DNA from: Calonectria ilicicola
Taxonomy: Eukaryota; Ascomycota; Sordariomycetes; Hypocreales; Nectriaceae
Reading direction: 5' to 3'
Assembly: GCA_020809705.1 (NCBI GenBank)
Contig: CP085830.1
Span: 3,472,001 to 3,536,000, forward strand
DNA: 64,000 nt
Of this stretch, positions 45,641 through 56,260 are shown piece after piece; within the stretch, counting starts at the first letter, position 1; each line of letters starts with the position of its first letter. Under the pieces are notes generated by a model. That model searched no databases. It saw only the letters and a program-made list of their open reading frames with translations, and had not been told where the DNA came from. The position numbers and the translations under genes were made by a program.

Positions 45641-47615
45641 ATGATTTCCCCAAGTTGGGTTTCCCGCTTGGCGGTCTGGTTGGGAATATCAACGACGCTA
45701 GTAAGAAGAACCTCTTATCCTCGTTCTCCTTCCTAAGATGAATGGCTAATTTTGGATGAGTAGATTCTTTCATTCTGCATTTATCAATTATATTTCCATC
45801 CCCTAGCCAAATACCCCGGCCCGCTGCTGGCAAAATTTACCATGTTGCGAGCGGGCTATCACGGGTGGAAGGGTGATATTCAGTTGGACATCTGGCATTG
45901 TCATGAAAAATACGGTACAAGCCTTTCGATTTTGCCTTACCATACGCTGTTTTGTTTTGATTGGCCCTTTTCTCTTTATCACCCATGCCTCAGTGCCCTA
46001 CGAGACACTTTTTATCTTCCTAATCATCCAGACTGCATAATCGTTCCTTGATTTCAACGCTCCTTTATCCGTTTTCGTCCCTAGAAGTTTCATTCCACTT
46101 TGATTTGCTGAACCAAAATCTAGGTCCAATCATAAGGTATGGCCCAAATTTTGTCATCTTTAATACAGCTACGGGTTTCAAAGGCAAGTCACTCGAATAT
46201 TTCAACTCTTTCTGGCTTGATATTTACCAGTCGTGCAGACATCTATGGCACGGGCCGCAATCTATGGAAAGACCGTAAATTCGCGTCGCTGAGCCCGCAA
46301 ACGGCCAATATCCTCACTACTTACGACAAAAAGGATCATGCAAGACGGCGTAGGCTTATCGGTGGCTCTCTTACAGACTCCAAGATCAAGGCGTTCGAAC
46401 CAACCCTGCGATCTCATATTCTCACATTCTGTAAGCAGATATACCCGGCACAGACATACGGAGATCTCACGAACGGCTGGAGCCCCGCGATGTCAATGTC
46501 AGATTGGTGCGCCTATATGATCATCGACATGATAACCGATTTCTTGTTTGGCATCAATTTTCATCTGCTAGAAAATTCAGATGCACGGCCTCTCGTCCAC
46601 CACATCGAGGATCTCTCAATTAGAAACGGGGTCTTGCTTGCCGTGCCAGAGCTTACGATCGGGCGTCTGGATAAACGACTGTTTAAAAAATCAGTCAAGG
46701 CTACAAAAAGCTATTGGACTTGGGTCCAATCGACTTTAAGGCAACGTGAGCGATCAAATCAAAATGATAGCGACGTTTACGGATTTCTTGCTGGTGCAAA
46801 GGATCCTCAAGGCGAGGCCTCTTTTTCTCCTCGGGAAATTGCATCAGAACTTGGACTTTTGGCGATAGCCGGTGAGTTTTACTACTACAAGGTTATCGCG
46901 AGCTTCTGTTTAGAGGCCAGGAGTTTGTACGTTGCTAACAGCGGGGTATGAAGGGTTTGATACAACAAGAACGGCGATGACAGCAGCTTTATTCTATATT
47001 AGCCGCAATTCGCATGTTTATGATAGATTGGCAGCAGAAATCAGAACCGAGTTTCAGAGCGTGGACGAGATCCAGCTGGGCCCACGATTACACAGCTGCA
47101 CATACCTCCGCGCTTGCATTGATGAAAGTATGCGCATGTCGCCTCCTATCGGATCGTCCCCGTTACGACAGCCTGGGCCAGGGGGCGCAGTAATTGACGG
47201 CGAGTTCATCCCCGAGGGATACAGCGTTGGAACCGGGATTTACAGCATACACCACAATGCAGAGTATTTCCCAAACCCACACCAGTTTACTCCTGAACGG
47301 TGGCTTGAGAACACTGGACCTGCCGACGAAGTAACAAAATCGGCCTTCAACCCATTCTCCATCGGGTCAAGGTCCTGTGTGGGTAGGTCTTTGGCCTACG
47401 CTGAGCTACAGCTTACGATTGCCATCTTGTTATGGAAATATGATCTTCGCACGGCCCCTGGGCCTTGCGGAAATATTGGGGCTGGGGTTGAGCGCAAGGG
47501 GGAAGCGAAAGTGGGAAGAGCGAACCCCGAAGAATTTCAGCTTTTGGATAGGATTATTAGTGTGAGTGAAGGGCCATTTCTTCAGTTTCGCCCCAGGGAA
47601 AGGGTTGAGCAATGA
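45641..47615 (+). CDS. Cytochrome P450 monooxygenase
   Basis: Predicted 525-aa ER-anchored heme monooxygenase. Five exons: 45641-45700, 45764-45914, 46124-46183, 46239-46871, 46942-47615. An N-terminal membrane anchor (residues 1-28, [20 protein letters not shown]) is followed by the hinge [14 protein letters not shown]. Other motifs: [26 protein letters not shown]-helix GFDTTRTAM, ExxR in DESMR, PERW, and heme loop [15 protein letters not shown] with Cys447 as the iron ligand. Intron 46184-46238 uses a GC donor (GCAAGT); intron 45915-46123 is long (209 bp). Membership resembles fungal secondary-metabolite P450s; the CYP family cannot be given from motifs alone. It is divergent from the acyltransferase gene, suggesting shared use. 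Confidence 0.9.
46184..46238 (+). other. GC-AG intron in the P450 gene
   Basis: The donor is AAAG|GCAAGT and the acceptor GTGCAG|AC. It restores the family-like [11 protein letters not shown] and keeps frame on both sides. The remainder of the donor matches consensus, as is usual for GC donors. Confidence 0.7.
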
Positions 47616-48447
47616 ATGATGAGACATTTTTGCATGTTACGATTAGATTTTACTGGAAATGCGGCAAAGGAAAAATATAACATGAGGAGAGGATTGATAT
47701 AAAAATTGATGTACGGAGTAGGATGAGAAATATTGCTAGGGTGGTCAAGTAGGCGCGGATTAGGCGGCTAATAAACGCCTCATTTTTTGAACCAAATGCC
47801 CATTTCAATGGTTGTCCTCTGGAAATTTACGGGATTTTGATGATTGAAATCGAAATCAGACGGTTGCACGGACCAGTCCAGATACCGGGTCGGTCAAGAG
47901 CAATGCACAACTCGATTCGCCCATTATGGCGCCAGTCAAACGGTCTGGAATCTCATAGGTCATCGGGCACTGCGGCCGTTGAGTGCGGCAGCCATTTTTT
48001 GCATGCCGCTAAACTCGATTGATTTGACTCACGTTCCTCTCGGCATGATGACATGGGCATGTACATACAGTACAGAGAGTACAGTACAGTATGGTACCAA
48101 GACGCCTGAGACAGACAATGTGCATATTAGAGTTTTGACGTTTTCACGCTCGTGACAGTCGGTCCAGTGTTAAAAACCAACCGCTGCCAAGTACCTGAAA
48201 CGAGTCAAAGATACATGCTGTGCGCGCGCATCCGGGGGGTGTGGACTATGCGTTTGCGAGTCAGTGGCGGGTTTTCGCGGCAAAAAAAGGGAAACAGTTT
48301 TTGATCTCGAAAGAGAGGGTCTTTCTTATCCTCCTCTTTTCCTTTGCTCCAACCTCGACTTTTTTTCTTATTTGCTTGTTTTCTAGAGGTCCCAGGCCTC
48401 TTTCTTTCGCGACCAGATCCTGCTCACAGGGGAGGAGAGAAGAAATC
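47616..48447. other. Intergenic, upstream of PABA synthase
   Basis: P450 3' flank and PABA synthase promoter and leader. Near 48062-48096 there is a short run of AGTACA-like repeats. The coding frame of the next gene is open back to 48220 without an ATG that gives family sequence. Confidence 0.45.
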
Positions 48448-51096
48448 ATGGCCGTCGGGTCCAGGATGAGCGAGCCCGAACCAGCGGTGCATCAACCCGC
48501 ATGGGTCTCGGCGCCGCAACCGAAGAGAATCCTCTTCATCGACGCCTATGACTCCTTCACCAACAACATTGTGTCGCTGCTCAGGACGAGGCTCGGTGCC
48601 GAGGTTTTTGTCATCCGGATTGACCTGACGACGCTAGACAGGCCTGCGGACCAAGAGGGTAGCGGGCGGTGGACCGAGACTGAATTTGTCGATAACCTCG
48701 CGCAGTTTGATGCCGTTGTATGCGGCCCCGGCCCCGGGTCGCCCCTCAACCCGGACGACGTCGGCGCCTTCCGGCTGCTATGGCATCTTCCCCCGCACCT
48801 CCAGATCCCCGTCTTGGGCATCTGCCTCGGCTTCCAGAGCCTTGTGGCCGCCCATGGCGGAGCAATTCGCCGACTGCAGCGGGGGCTGCACGGCATGGTG
48901 AGGCACATTGAGCACCGGGACAATGTGCCGGGCGACATCTTCTACGGCGTGCCTGACTTCAAGGCCACGCTGTACCATAGTCTATGCGCCGACATTGGCC
49001 AGGACGAAGATGTGGGTGTTTCCTACGACGACTGGCGACATAGTCTGCGCTGGCTTCCTACCGCAAAAGCGCCCCAGTTGCAACCTCTGGCGTGGGCAAC
49101 TGAGACTCGGGATGATGGTCGAGGCGAGCGCATTCTCATGGGTGTGCGTCACGTAAGCAAGCCGTTCTGGGGTCTGCAGTATCACCCAGAGTCTGTCTGC
49201 ACCGAGCCTGCAGCTCACGCAGTGCTCGAGAACTGGTTTCGCGAGGCCTTGAGGTGGAATGAGGTTCGCCGGCGCATAGCTGAGAGCGGCCCGCTCCTGC
49301 ACATTCAAACGCTATCGCCGCCGAATCACCTAGAGGCTGTAGCAGCACACAAGTTGAGGACAGGAAGGCAGCATGAGGGAGCCGAGTGGTGGGCAGGAAG
49401 CGGACTGAAGAATATTGGACGTGACTGCGAATACACCTATCGCACGATTCCGCTGCCGTCTGGAGTTGGAGTCCCCGAGATTGTGGAAACGCTAGGCTTG
49501 GCCAATGGCGAGGCCATCATTCTCGACTCGTCCAGTTCCAAGAATGGTGATCCTCTCGCCTTGAGCAGTGTTGTAGCACTTGAGGTGGATGCTGCATTGA
49601 AGTTTGAGTTTCACGTTTCGGATGAATATGTCACGGTCCGTCTCCCGGGCGTCAATGGTGCCGCGGAGCAAGTCGAGAGAATCTGGCTTGAGGGCTGCAA
49701 TATCTGGGAACTCATTTCAGACTTTTGGCAAAACCGAAGCCATCCCCCCGGGTGCACAGACACAAACTCGTCTTTCAAGGGCGGCTTTATGGGGTTTATC
49801 ACATATGAAATGGGTCTTCATGGACTGGACCCGAAGATGGTACCTGAGGATCGAGGTCACAACAGGCCAGATGTCTGCTTGGCATGGGTGTCCAAAAGTA
49901 TTGTATTGGATCACAAAGCCGGCGTTGCCTATATCCAGAATCTGAAGGCTCGCGGCGACAATGATGAGTGGTTGGACGTCACGATGGAAAGGATATTGAC
50001 ATCTCAAGCATGGCTAAAAGCTGGACCCGACAGCATGAATGGGCATTCAAACGGCCATGCAAACGGCCATGCAAATGGGAACTCAAATGGCCAGAAGGCC
50101 CCCAACAACATTGGTTACCAGAAAAAGATACGAACGCCTCGTCCTGATGTATACGAAGATCAAGTACAGACTTGTCAGGGTTTCATCGCGGCGGGAGAGT
50201 CATACGAATTGTGCCTCACTTCGCAAACAACAATGCTGAGGCCTCGGCAGCCACAACGGTCTACTAATAGAACTCATCACCCCGATCACGACGCGAGCCC
50301 CTGGTCAATCTATCAAACTCTACGCAAACTTCAGCCTGCCCCCTTTGGCTCCTTCATCCGTCTTGGCGGCGCCACAATGCTAAGCAGTTCTCCCGAGCGC
50401 TTTCTCAAGCATAATACTGACGGCTTGTGCTCTATGAGGCCCATGAAAGGCACAGTACGCAAGTCTGAGGCCGTGACAACATTAGCCCAGGCTGAGAAGA
50501 TCCTTCATATTCCTAAGGAGGAGGCGGAAAACTTGATGATTGTGGACTTGGTTCGACATGATTTGCATGGTGTCTGCGGGGTGGGCAACGTGACGGTGCC
50601 CGATTTGATGAAGGTTGAAGAATACGCGACTGTTTTCCAGATGATTACAGTTGTCAATGGACAGCTCCCTGGCTACCAGGGAACAAAGGCGAACGGAACA
50701 CAGAGGAACGGTTCCGAAACTCACCTCCAGTACACTGGCTTAGACGCCCTGGCCGCTGCACTTCCGCCTGGAAGCATGACGGGAGCACCTAAAAAGCGCA
50801 GCTGCGAGATCTTGCAGGTGATTGAGCGTCAGCAGGAGCGAAGCCTTTACTCTGGTGTCGTGGGATACATGGATGTCACTGGCGCTGGTGACTGGAGCGT
50901 CACCATTCGAACCATGTTCCGATGGGACGATGAGGAGGCGCCGGCTGATGAAGCCTCAGGTGAAACGGAACCGCAAGAGGTGTGGCGGATTGGAGCTGGA
51001 GGTGCGGTGACAATTTTGAGCACGCCGGAGGGTGAACGGGATGAGATGTTTACGAAGCTTGCGGGCCCCATGGGAGTATTTCGGGACGCGGCATAA
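48448..51096 (+). CDS. pabaA: para-Aminobenzoate (aminodeoxychorismate) synthase
   Basis: Predicted 882-aa bifunctional PabA-PabB fusion making 4-amino-4-deoxychorismate for folate synthesis. Single exon. The N-terminal glutamine amidotransferase (about 30-290) has DAYDSFTNNIVSLL, CGPGPGSPLNP, nucleophile Cys126 in GICLGFQSL, and the His-Glu pair in QYHPES. A linker with NGHANGHANG repeats leads to the chorismate-binding half: YELCLTSQTT, SSSPERFLKH, MRPMKGTVRK (the family's PIKGT Lys is kept), ENLMIVDLVRHDL, GSMTGAPKKRSCEI and YSGVVGYMDVTG. Length is normal for fungal PABA synthase. The ATG at 48448 is the first in context before the amidotransferase. It is primary metabolism and not evidently tied to the P450 next door. 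Confidence 0.95.
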   Translation: MAVGSRMSEPEPAVHQPAWVSAPQPKRILFIDAYDSFTNNIVSLLRTRLGAEVFVIRIDLTTLDRPADQEGSGRWTETEFVDNLAQFDAVVCGPGPGSPLNPDDVGAFRLLWHLPPHLQIPVLGICLGFQSLVAAHGGAIRRLQRGLHGMVRHIEHRDNVPGDIFYGVPDFKATLYHSLCADIGQDEDVGVSYDDWRHSLRWLPTAKAPQLQPLAWATETRDDGRGERILMGVRHVSKPFWGLQYHPESVCTEPAAHAVLENWFREALRWNEVRRRIAESGPLLHIQTLSPPNHLEAVAAHKLRTGRQHEGAEWWAGSGLKNIGRDCEYTYRTIPLPSGVGVPEIVETLGLANGEAIILDSSSSKNGDPLALSSVVALEVDAALKFEFHVSDEYVTVRLPGVNGAAEQVERIWLEGCNIWELISDFWQNRSHPPGCTDTNSSFKGGFMGFITYEMGLHGLDPKMVPEDRGHNRPDVCLAWVSKSIVLDHKAGVAYIQNLKARGDNDEWLDVTMERILTSQAWLKAGPDSMNGHSNGHANGHANGNSNGQKAPNNIGYQKKIRTPRPDVYEDQVQTCQGFIAAGESYELCLTSQTTMLRPRQPQRSTNRTHHPDHDASPWSIYQTLRKLQPAPFGSFIRLGGATMLSSSPERFLKHNTDGLCSMRPMKGTVRKSEAVTTLAQAEKILHIPKEEAENLMIVDLVRHDLHGVCGVGNVTVPDLMKVEEYATVFQMITVVNGQLPGYQGTKANGTQRNGSETHLQYTGLDALAAALPPGSMTGAPKKRSCEILQVIERQQERSLYSGVVGYMDVTGAGDWSVTIRTMFRWDDEEAPADEASGETEPQEVWRIGAGGAVTILSTPEGERDEMFTKLAGPMGVFRDAA

Positions 51097-51684
51097 ATTT
51101 ATGACCAGGCGGATTATACACACCGGGGATGGAAGATATATAGCATGAGACGGGATTCAAATTTGGGTGGCAAGGGCATGGGAATTGGATTGGACATGAT
51201 ACCTCAACGTACACATCGTCGGAGTTTTGGGATTCAACAGCATTAGACGGATGGAAGACGCACGCACGCAAGTCAATTGAGTTGGTAAACAACATAAATT
51301 TTTTTTCTCTTTTTTAGAATCTGGTTAGATTATGGAAATTGCCATAGCATTAAGACGACAATAAGCTATCTGTTTGCATGTTGCCAGGGAAGAATTGGGA
51401 TTCCCATTCCCCCAATGACTCCCAGATACACAAGCACGTACTAAACATAACCTGCTAAATGCCCAAGTTTAACGGATCCCTCCCGAATTGATTGTACATG
51501 CATTGAACAGACAGCAATGCAAATGATACCCCTGTCCAGACGGAATCTTCCCCCGCCCCATCTCCAAACAGCATGGCTTGTCTTTCCAGAAGAGCCGCCG
51601 CAATCGGCTGGAGGTCAGGGGAAGCCAGACATGTCCGCGTGAGCACGCGCTCTGTGTGACTGACTGCTGCATCGTTGCCCCTGT
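51097..51684. other. Convergent 3' region
   Basis: 588 bp between the stops of PABA synthase (+) and vps55 (-). A T-rich run at 51299-51316 may be part of a terminator. No gene. Confidence 0.45.
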
Positions 51685-52213
51685 TTAAAACTCTTGCTCC
51701 TCGTGGAAGAACATGCTGAAGCTGATGATGGTGCTGTAGATGAGCAGGCCGCCGATAATGGACATGATCATGGCCTGGATCTCGATGAGGCCAGAGTGAG
51801 CGAGGACGATGGGGAGAGCTGACGAGCACAAATTGTTAGCAACTTGATCTTCAAGGCAGGAGGTAATATGAGTGGCGGCGCATAATCAGGCAGCACTTGA
51901 TAAAACACATGTGTGCATCAATGCGCAAGAGAGGACACAGGGCAAAAGAAGACGTACCCATTCCCATGACAACGAAGAAGCCGGTAAAGAATCGTCCTAG
52001 GTCCAGGACAGCGGCGCCAGAGCTCTCGACAAAGTCATCGGGGTTGGCGCAGTGGCTACAGATCCAGTTGGGAACGGGAGCGAGGACATAGGTGGCGACG
52101 ACGAGGAGAGGGTAGTAGACCTTCCACAGGGCGCACGAGAGGATGACGAGGAGGAAGCCGACGGCGAGGACAAAGGAGAGGGCGATGATGGTCTTGAGGC
52201 CCGCGGCAGGCAT
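51685..52213 (-). CDS. vps55: Vps55 endosomal sorting membrane protein
   Basis: Predicted 129-aa four-helix membrane protein. Two exons, 52213-51958 and 51818-51685, with a 139-bp intron. Blocks GLKTIIALSFVLAVGFLLVI, LVVATYVLAPVPNWICS, DLGRFFTGFFVVMGMALPIV and SIIGGLLIYSTIISFSMFF are diagnostic of the Vps55/LEPROT family. Vps55 works with Vps68 at late endosomes in sorting to the vacuole. The intron falls after GMG, as expected from the continuous block across it. It shares a 700-bp divergent upstream region with mak16. Confidence 0.95.
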
Positions 52214-52915
52214 GATGGGCAACGGGATGAGGGTGATGTGTGACGTCGGCGAGGGCGGAGCTGTTTGAGTGCTATTTGCAGTCGTGAGACGGGGCCCCCG
52301 CGGGGGAGGAGGTTGTGTTTGTTCGGGAGAGAGATGGATGCGAGCGCAATGCGAGTCGGCGGGTGGCAGCGACGGGCAGATGTGGTTGCGCAGCTCAAGG
52401 TGAAGATGGGGCGTCGCTGTTTTGGTTGTGGCAGATGGTTGCGCGGCTGAGGCTGTGGTGATGCTATCACGCCTCGTCCACCAATGGTACGTACCGGTCC
52501 TACTGGCTGGTGCGTGCCCCCAGCCCGTCATGTCATGCCAACTTGCAGGCTGTCAAGTGAGCGCATGCCGGAGAAACGCAGCCTCCGACGCTCCGGGGCC
52601 GCCAGCGCCAACGCGGCAGGCGGTCAGGCTAGCCGCTGGTCAGCAAGGACTGGGAGTGGTTGGGCTGGGTGGCCCGAGCGTCATTCCGCCAGAGGACCCA
52701 GAAAAAAAAAAGCTGAAGAGCAGAGAGAGGCAGAGAGGGAAGAAAAAATATACGGGCCCCGCTACCAATCTTCTGCTTCTTTCCTCTCTACATCTACACT
52801 TGTCGATTGCTTGACAAGTCGTAGCTGAGCCTGGGGATCCTTCTGGCCAGGCAATTCTTGTCGAAGGAGACGGTTATTCTTTTTCCCCCAAAAGCGCCGT
52901 GGAAATCTGCCCAAC
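52214..52915. promoter_or_regulatory. Divergent promoter region of vps55 and mak16
   Basis: 702 bp between two divergent start codons. GC-rich near vps55 and purine-rich near 52690-52750. No named operator can be supported. Confidence 0.5.
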
Positions 52916-53988
52916 ATGGCGTCCGACGAGATCATCTGGCAGATTATCAACCAGCAGTTTTGCTCCTTCAAGCTAAAGTAAGTTTGTTGTCTTTTTCCTA
53001 TCTGGTCTGATGGATTAAAATCTGGATTTCTATTCCATCTTACTTGGCCATGGTTCACCTTGAATGCTAACATGGCTCCCCCTCATCTAGAACTGAGAAG
53101 AAGCAAAACTTCTGTCGCAACGAGCACAACGTTACCGGTCTCTGCAATCGCCAATCATGTCCTCTTGCCAACTCGCGCTATGCTACAATTCGCCAGCATC
53201 CCACCAAGCAGACCATCTACCTCTACATGAAGACAATTGAGCGTGCTCACTTGCCCTCCAAGATGTGGGAGCGCATCAAGCTGTCCAACAACTACAACAA
53301 GGCGCTTGAGCAAATTGACGAGCGCCTCATCTACTGGCCCAAGTTCTTGATCCACAAGTGCAAGCAGCGTCTTACCCGTCTCACCCAAGTTCAAATTCGC
53401 ATGCGCCGCATTGCTGCCGAGGAGGAGCGCCTGGGAGAAAAACTTGTGCCCAAGCTGGCGCCCAAGATCAAGCACCGTGAGCGAGCTCGAGAGCGCAAGG
53501 CCGAGGCCGCCGCCAAGCTGGAGCGCACCATTGAGCGTGAGCTGGTGGAGCGATTGAGACAGGGTGCCTACGGTGATCAGCCCCTCAATGTCAGCGAGGA
53601 CATCTGGAAGAGGGTTCTCAACGCCATGGAGCGTGATGGCGATGGCAAGCGAGACAAGGACATGGACAAGGGTATCACCGAGGATGGTGAGGAGTGGGAC
53701 AGCGATGAGGAGGACGAGGAGGATGACGACCTCGAGAAGCAAGTCGAGTACGTTTCGGATCTCGACGAGAGCGAGGAGGAACTTGGCGACCTTGCCGACT
53801 GGCTTGACAGCGACGAAGAGGAGGAGGAGAATGATGATGAGGACGATGATGAGGACGACAGCGAAGAGTCCGAAACCGAAAAGGCTGGTGTCAAGCGAAA
53901 GCGCGGTCGTGTCATCAAGATGAAGAACAAGAGGCCCCGACAGGAGGAGAAGGAGAAGCTGACCCTTACCAACGACCTGGCCTGGTAA
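52916..53988 (+). CDS. mak16: Ribosome biogenesis protein Mak16
   Basis: Predicted 319-aa nucleolar protein needed for 60S ribosomal subunit assembly. Two exons: 52916-52977 and 53091-53988 (intron 52978-53090, 113 bp, in the usual early position). The N-terminal eL28-like fold has [37 protein letters not shown] and [20 protein letters not shown]. Central blocks are [15 protein letters not shown] and [20 protein letters not shown]. The tail is strongly acidic, then basic ([17 protein letters not shown]), a nucleolar-type signal. Nothing is missing. Confidence 0.97.
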
Positions 53989-55024
53989 AGGATGTAAGAC
54001 GTGGGGTATGTCTTTATGGCGACAACGGCGTTGGGAGTTTGCTGCTTCTTACTGCATGGAACGTATGCGCTTGCATTGCTGCCCTGGTAGCTGGGGCGAG
54101 GTCTGAGACGAGGAAGAAAAAGGGGACTGACTAGGAAGAAGTTGTTGAAAGATGGTCGCTCGGTCTTGTTAGTGTTTGCTCAAAAGCGGCCAAGTCAAAG
54201 CTGTTTGTTTGGCAGCCTGGCGTTGTAATGGATACCAAATAAAACGGAGAGTCTCAATTGATAGAGGCGATTTCCTATAGATGTCGATGATTGGGTCATG
54301 CCGGTGAATGTGAATGAGGATGCCTTGGGTAAAGCCTGCAGTCCTACTCCCTTAGACCAGAGTCCTACCCGTTTGGCCTACAAGGCGCTATTCACAAGTC
54401 CCCCCCCTCGTGCAAGCGGCTTACCCTGCACTGGGTTCCATTCCAAGCATGAGCACAAGCACCAGCACAAGCACAAGCACGGGTGCAACCCCACCATTTA
54501 TCCCATAATGCTCACTCCCTGCTATTTTAGCCCAGGCAGCTGTGAAACCAGCCCACATCCTACCAACGTCACCGACACCTCTCATGAGCCTCCTCGCCTC
54601 CTCGCCTCCTCTTCTCCAACCTCCATTCTCGCCACCGCCTGCAGCCCCGTCCGCCCAGCCCTGCGGCTCGCCACGACCGCTATTAAACAACGAGGGCGCC
54701 TTCGTTCTTGGTCGCCCAGTTTTTGGTCCCCAGAAACTCAATCGAATTGAATTGCCACCCTCGACGCTCCAGGTGTTTCACGCCACACCACCACCCCTCC
54801 CCTCACTCTCACCGCGCGGGTCCTGTCCTCGCTAAGAGACCACCTTCACCTCACCAACCTCTTCTTCCCACCTCCCGAACACCACCACCACACGCCTGAC
54901 GACTTGTTGCCTCCTACTTCAATTCGAATTCACAACACGCGGAACCTGAAAAGGGCAGGGAATCCCTCATAAGAAACCCTCCCCCACACATACACACACC
55001 GCTGTCGCAGCAGCAACAGCAACC
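53989..55024. other. 1.0 kb region between mak16 and mso1
   Basis: mak16 3' flank and mso1 promoter/leader. A CACAAG hexamer microsatellite lies at about 54451-54480. C-rich from 54540 on, with overlapping ORFs and no features. Confidence 0.5.
54451..54480 (+). repeat. CACAAG-type hexamer microsatellite
   Basis: About five imperfect copies of GCACAA/GCACCA in the region upstream of mso1. Confidence 0.75.
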
Positions 55025-55771
55025 ATGTCGTGGTACTCCAACCTCGTCAGCAAAACCTCGTCGGGAATCTCGTCGCTCAAGTCGACGCTGCTCTCTGGCG
55101 AGGCCGACGGCGACACAGACGACGACACCCACGTCTGCCGCGTCCTTCGCGGCTACTACACCGAAAAGGGCCGCCCGCTCCCGCCCTGGCTTCCCCCAGA
55201 CCCAAAGGCCGCCTCCCAGCCGCCCCCCCAGCCGCTCCTCGTCAACAACAGCGTCGGCCGGGGCTACGGCGCCGGCATGGGCGGTGCGCCCCAGCAACCC
55301 GCCGGCGGCCTGAGCAGCCTCTGGGACAGCGGTCCAGCCGCCGCCCCCGCAGCGCCCCAGAGCCTCAGGGCCGGAGGAGGCAGGACCCCGGCGTCGCTGC
55401 AGCCCGGCGGCGGCGACATCCAGCGCAGGCCGGTGCCAGGCCAGCGCGCCGGCAGCTACAACACCGCCGCGAGCCCGCACGGCAGGGCTGACGCTGCGAG
55501 CGTGCCCCCCGGTGGTGCCCCTGGAGGCGCCACCTCTGCGCAAGCCCTCCTGCGACAGCGTCTCTGGGGCGGCGGAGCTCGCACGACGAGCCCCCAGGGC
55601 CAGGGAGGCTCTAGCCAAGGACCCTTTGCGCCCCCAGCAGCTGGCGGCGGCGGCGGAGGAGGAGGAGGAAACTACGAGGACAGGTTTGCCCCAGGTGGCA
55701 TGTACGACAACAGCGGAGACAACCACGGAAGAAGACAGGGCCTGCCGAGCGGGCCAAGAGGGTACAGATGA
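55025..55771 (+). CDS. mso1: Mso1-type Sec1-binding exocytosis protein
   Basis: Predicted 248-aa protein, single exon. Residues 1-65 match the Sec1-binding region of Mso1: MSWYSNLVSKTSSGISSLKS, LLSGEADGDTDDDTHVCRVL and RGYYTEKGRPLPPWLPPDP. In yeast Mso1 binds Sec1 and helps SNARE assembly at exocytic sites; in hyphae this would be the growing tip. The rest is Gly/Pro/Ala/Gln-rich and disordered, with a (Gly)9 run near residue 210. High GC of the tail produces long antisense frames that are not genes. The start ATG follows CAGCAACC, a good fungal context. Confidence 0.88.
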   Translation: MSWYSNLVSKTSSGISSLKSTLLSGEADGDTDDDTHVCRVLRGYYTEKGRPLPPWLPPDPKAASQPPPQPLLVNNSVGRGYGAGMGGAPQQPAGGLSSLWDSGPAAAPAAPQSLRAGGGRTPASLQPGGGDIQRRPVPGQRAGSYNTAASPHGRADAASVPPGGAPGGATSAQALLRQRLWGGGARTTSPQGQGGSSQGPFAPPAAGGGGGGGGGNYEDRFAPGGMYDNSGDNHGRRQGLPSGPRGYR

Positions 55772-56260
55772 AGGAGAGAAACGAGATTTGAGCAAACCCC
55801 AGCAATGGGGAAAAGTGACAGGTGGGAATTTCGGAAGAGCGTGGACAGCGAAAGGGGAGGGAGGGGAGGCATTCTGTCTATTTGCACGCCTTACCCTACG
55901 GCGTTTATATGTTCAAGCCGAGCATTGTAGAATGACGTTATACCCAGAAGTAATACAGACAAGACCAATTTTTTTAACTTCAATTGAATGACAAATAAAG
56001 TGACAAAATCTGTTATTTTATCGTTCATGTTTCCTTTTTTGGAACGTTTGGTGATGACGACTTAGCATGCAACCAATGTCCAGTTAAAAAATTCCATGAA
56101 TCAATTCCTGCAATCATATCTTTGCCTCGAAATAAACAGCCCATGACTCCGTGCTCCCATAAACCACACCAACGCGCCAACACGTATAAATACAGCAATG
56201 CAAATGAGAAAATCGCACTCATGCTTGGCCTCTTCCTTCATCCCATATATCCAGGTCTTT
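55772..56260. other. Convergent 3' region of mso1 and gyp7
   Basis: 489 bp, AT-rich around 55960-56040. Holds both terminator regions; no gene. Confidence 0.5.

Noticed and set aside
42556..51096. Full secondary-metabolite cluster including PABA synthase
   Set aside because: No backbone synthase is present, and the PABA synthase has the normal primary-metabolism architecture, so cluster membership is not supported.
53155..53742. 195-aa minus-strand ORF opposite mak16
   Set aside because: Antisense shadow of the biased Mak16 codons; Leu/Val-rich translation with no family features.
54914..55795. 293-aa minus-strand ORF opposite mso1
   Set aside because: Produced by the very GC-rich Gly/Pro/Ala codons of the Mso1 tail; low-complexity translation without motifs.
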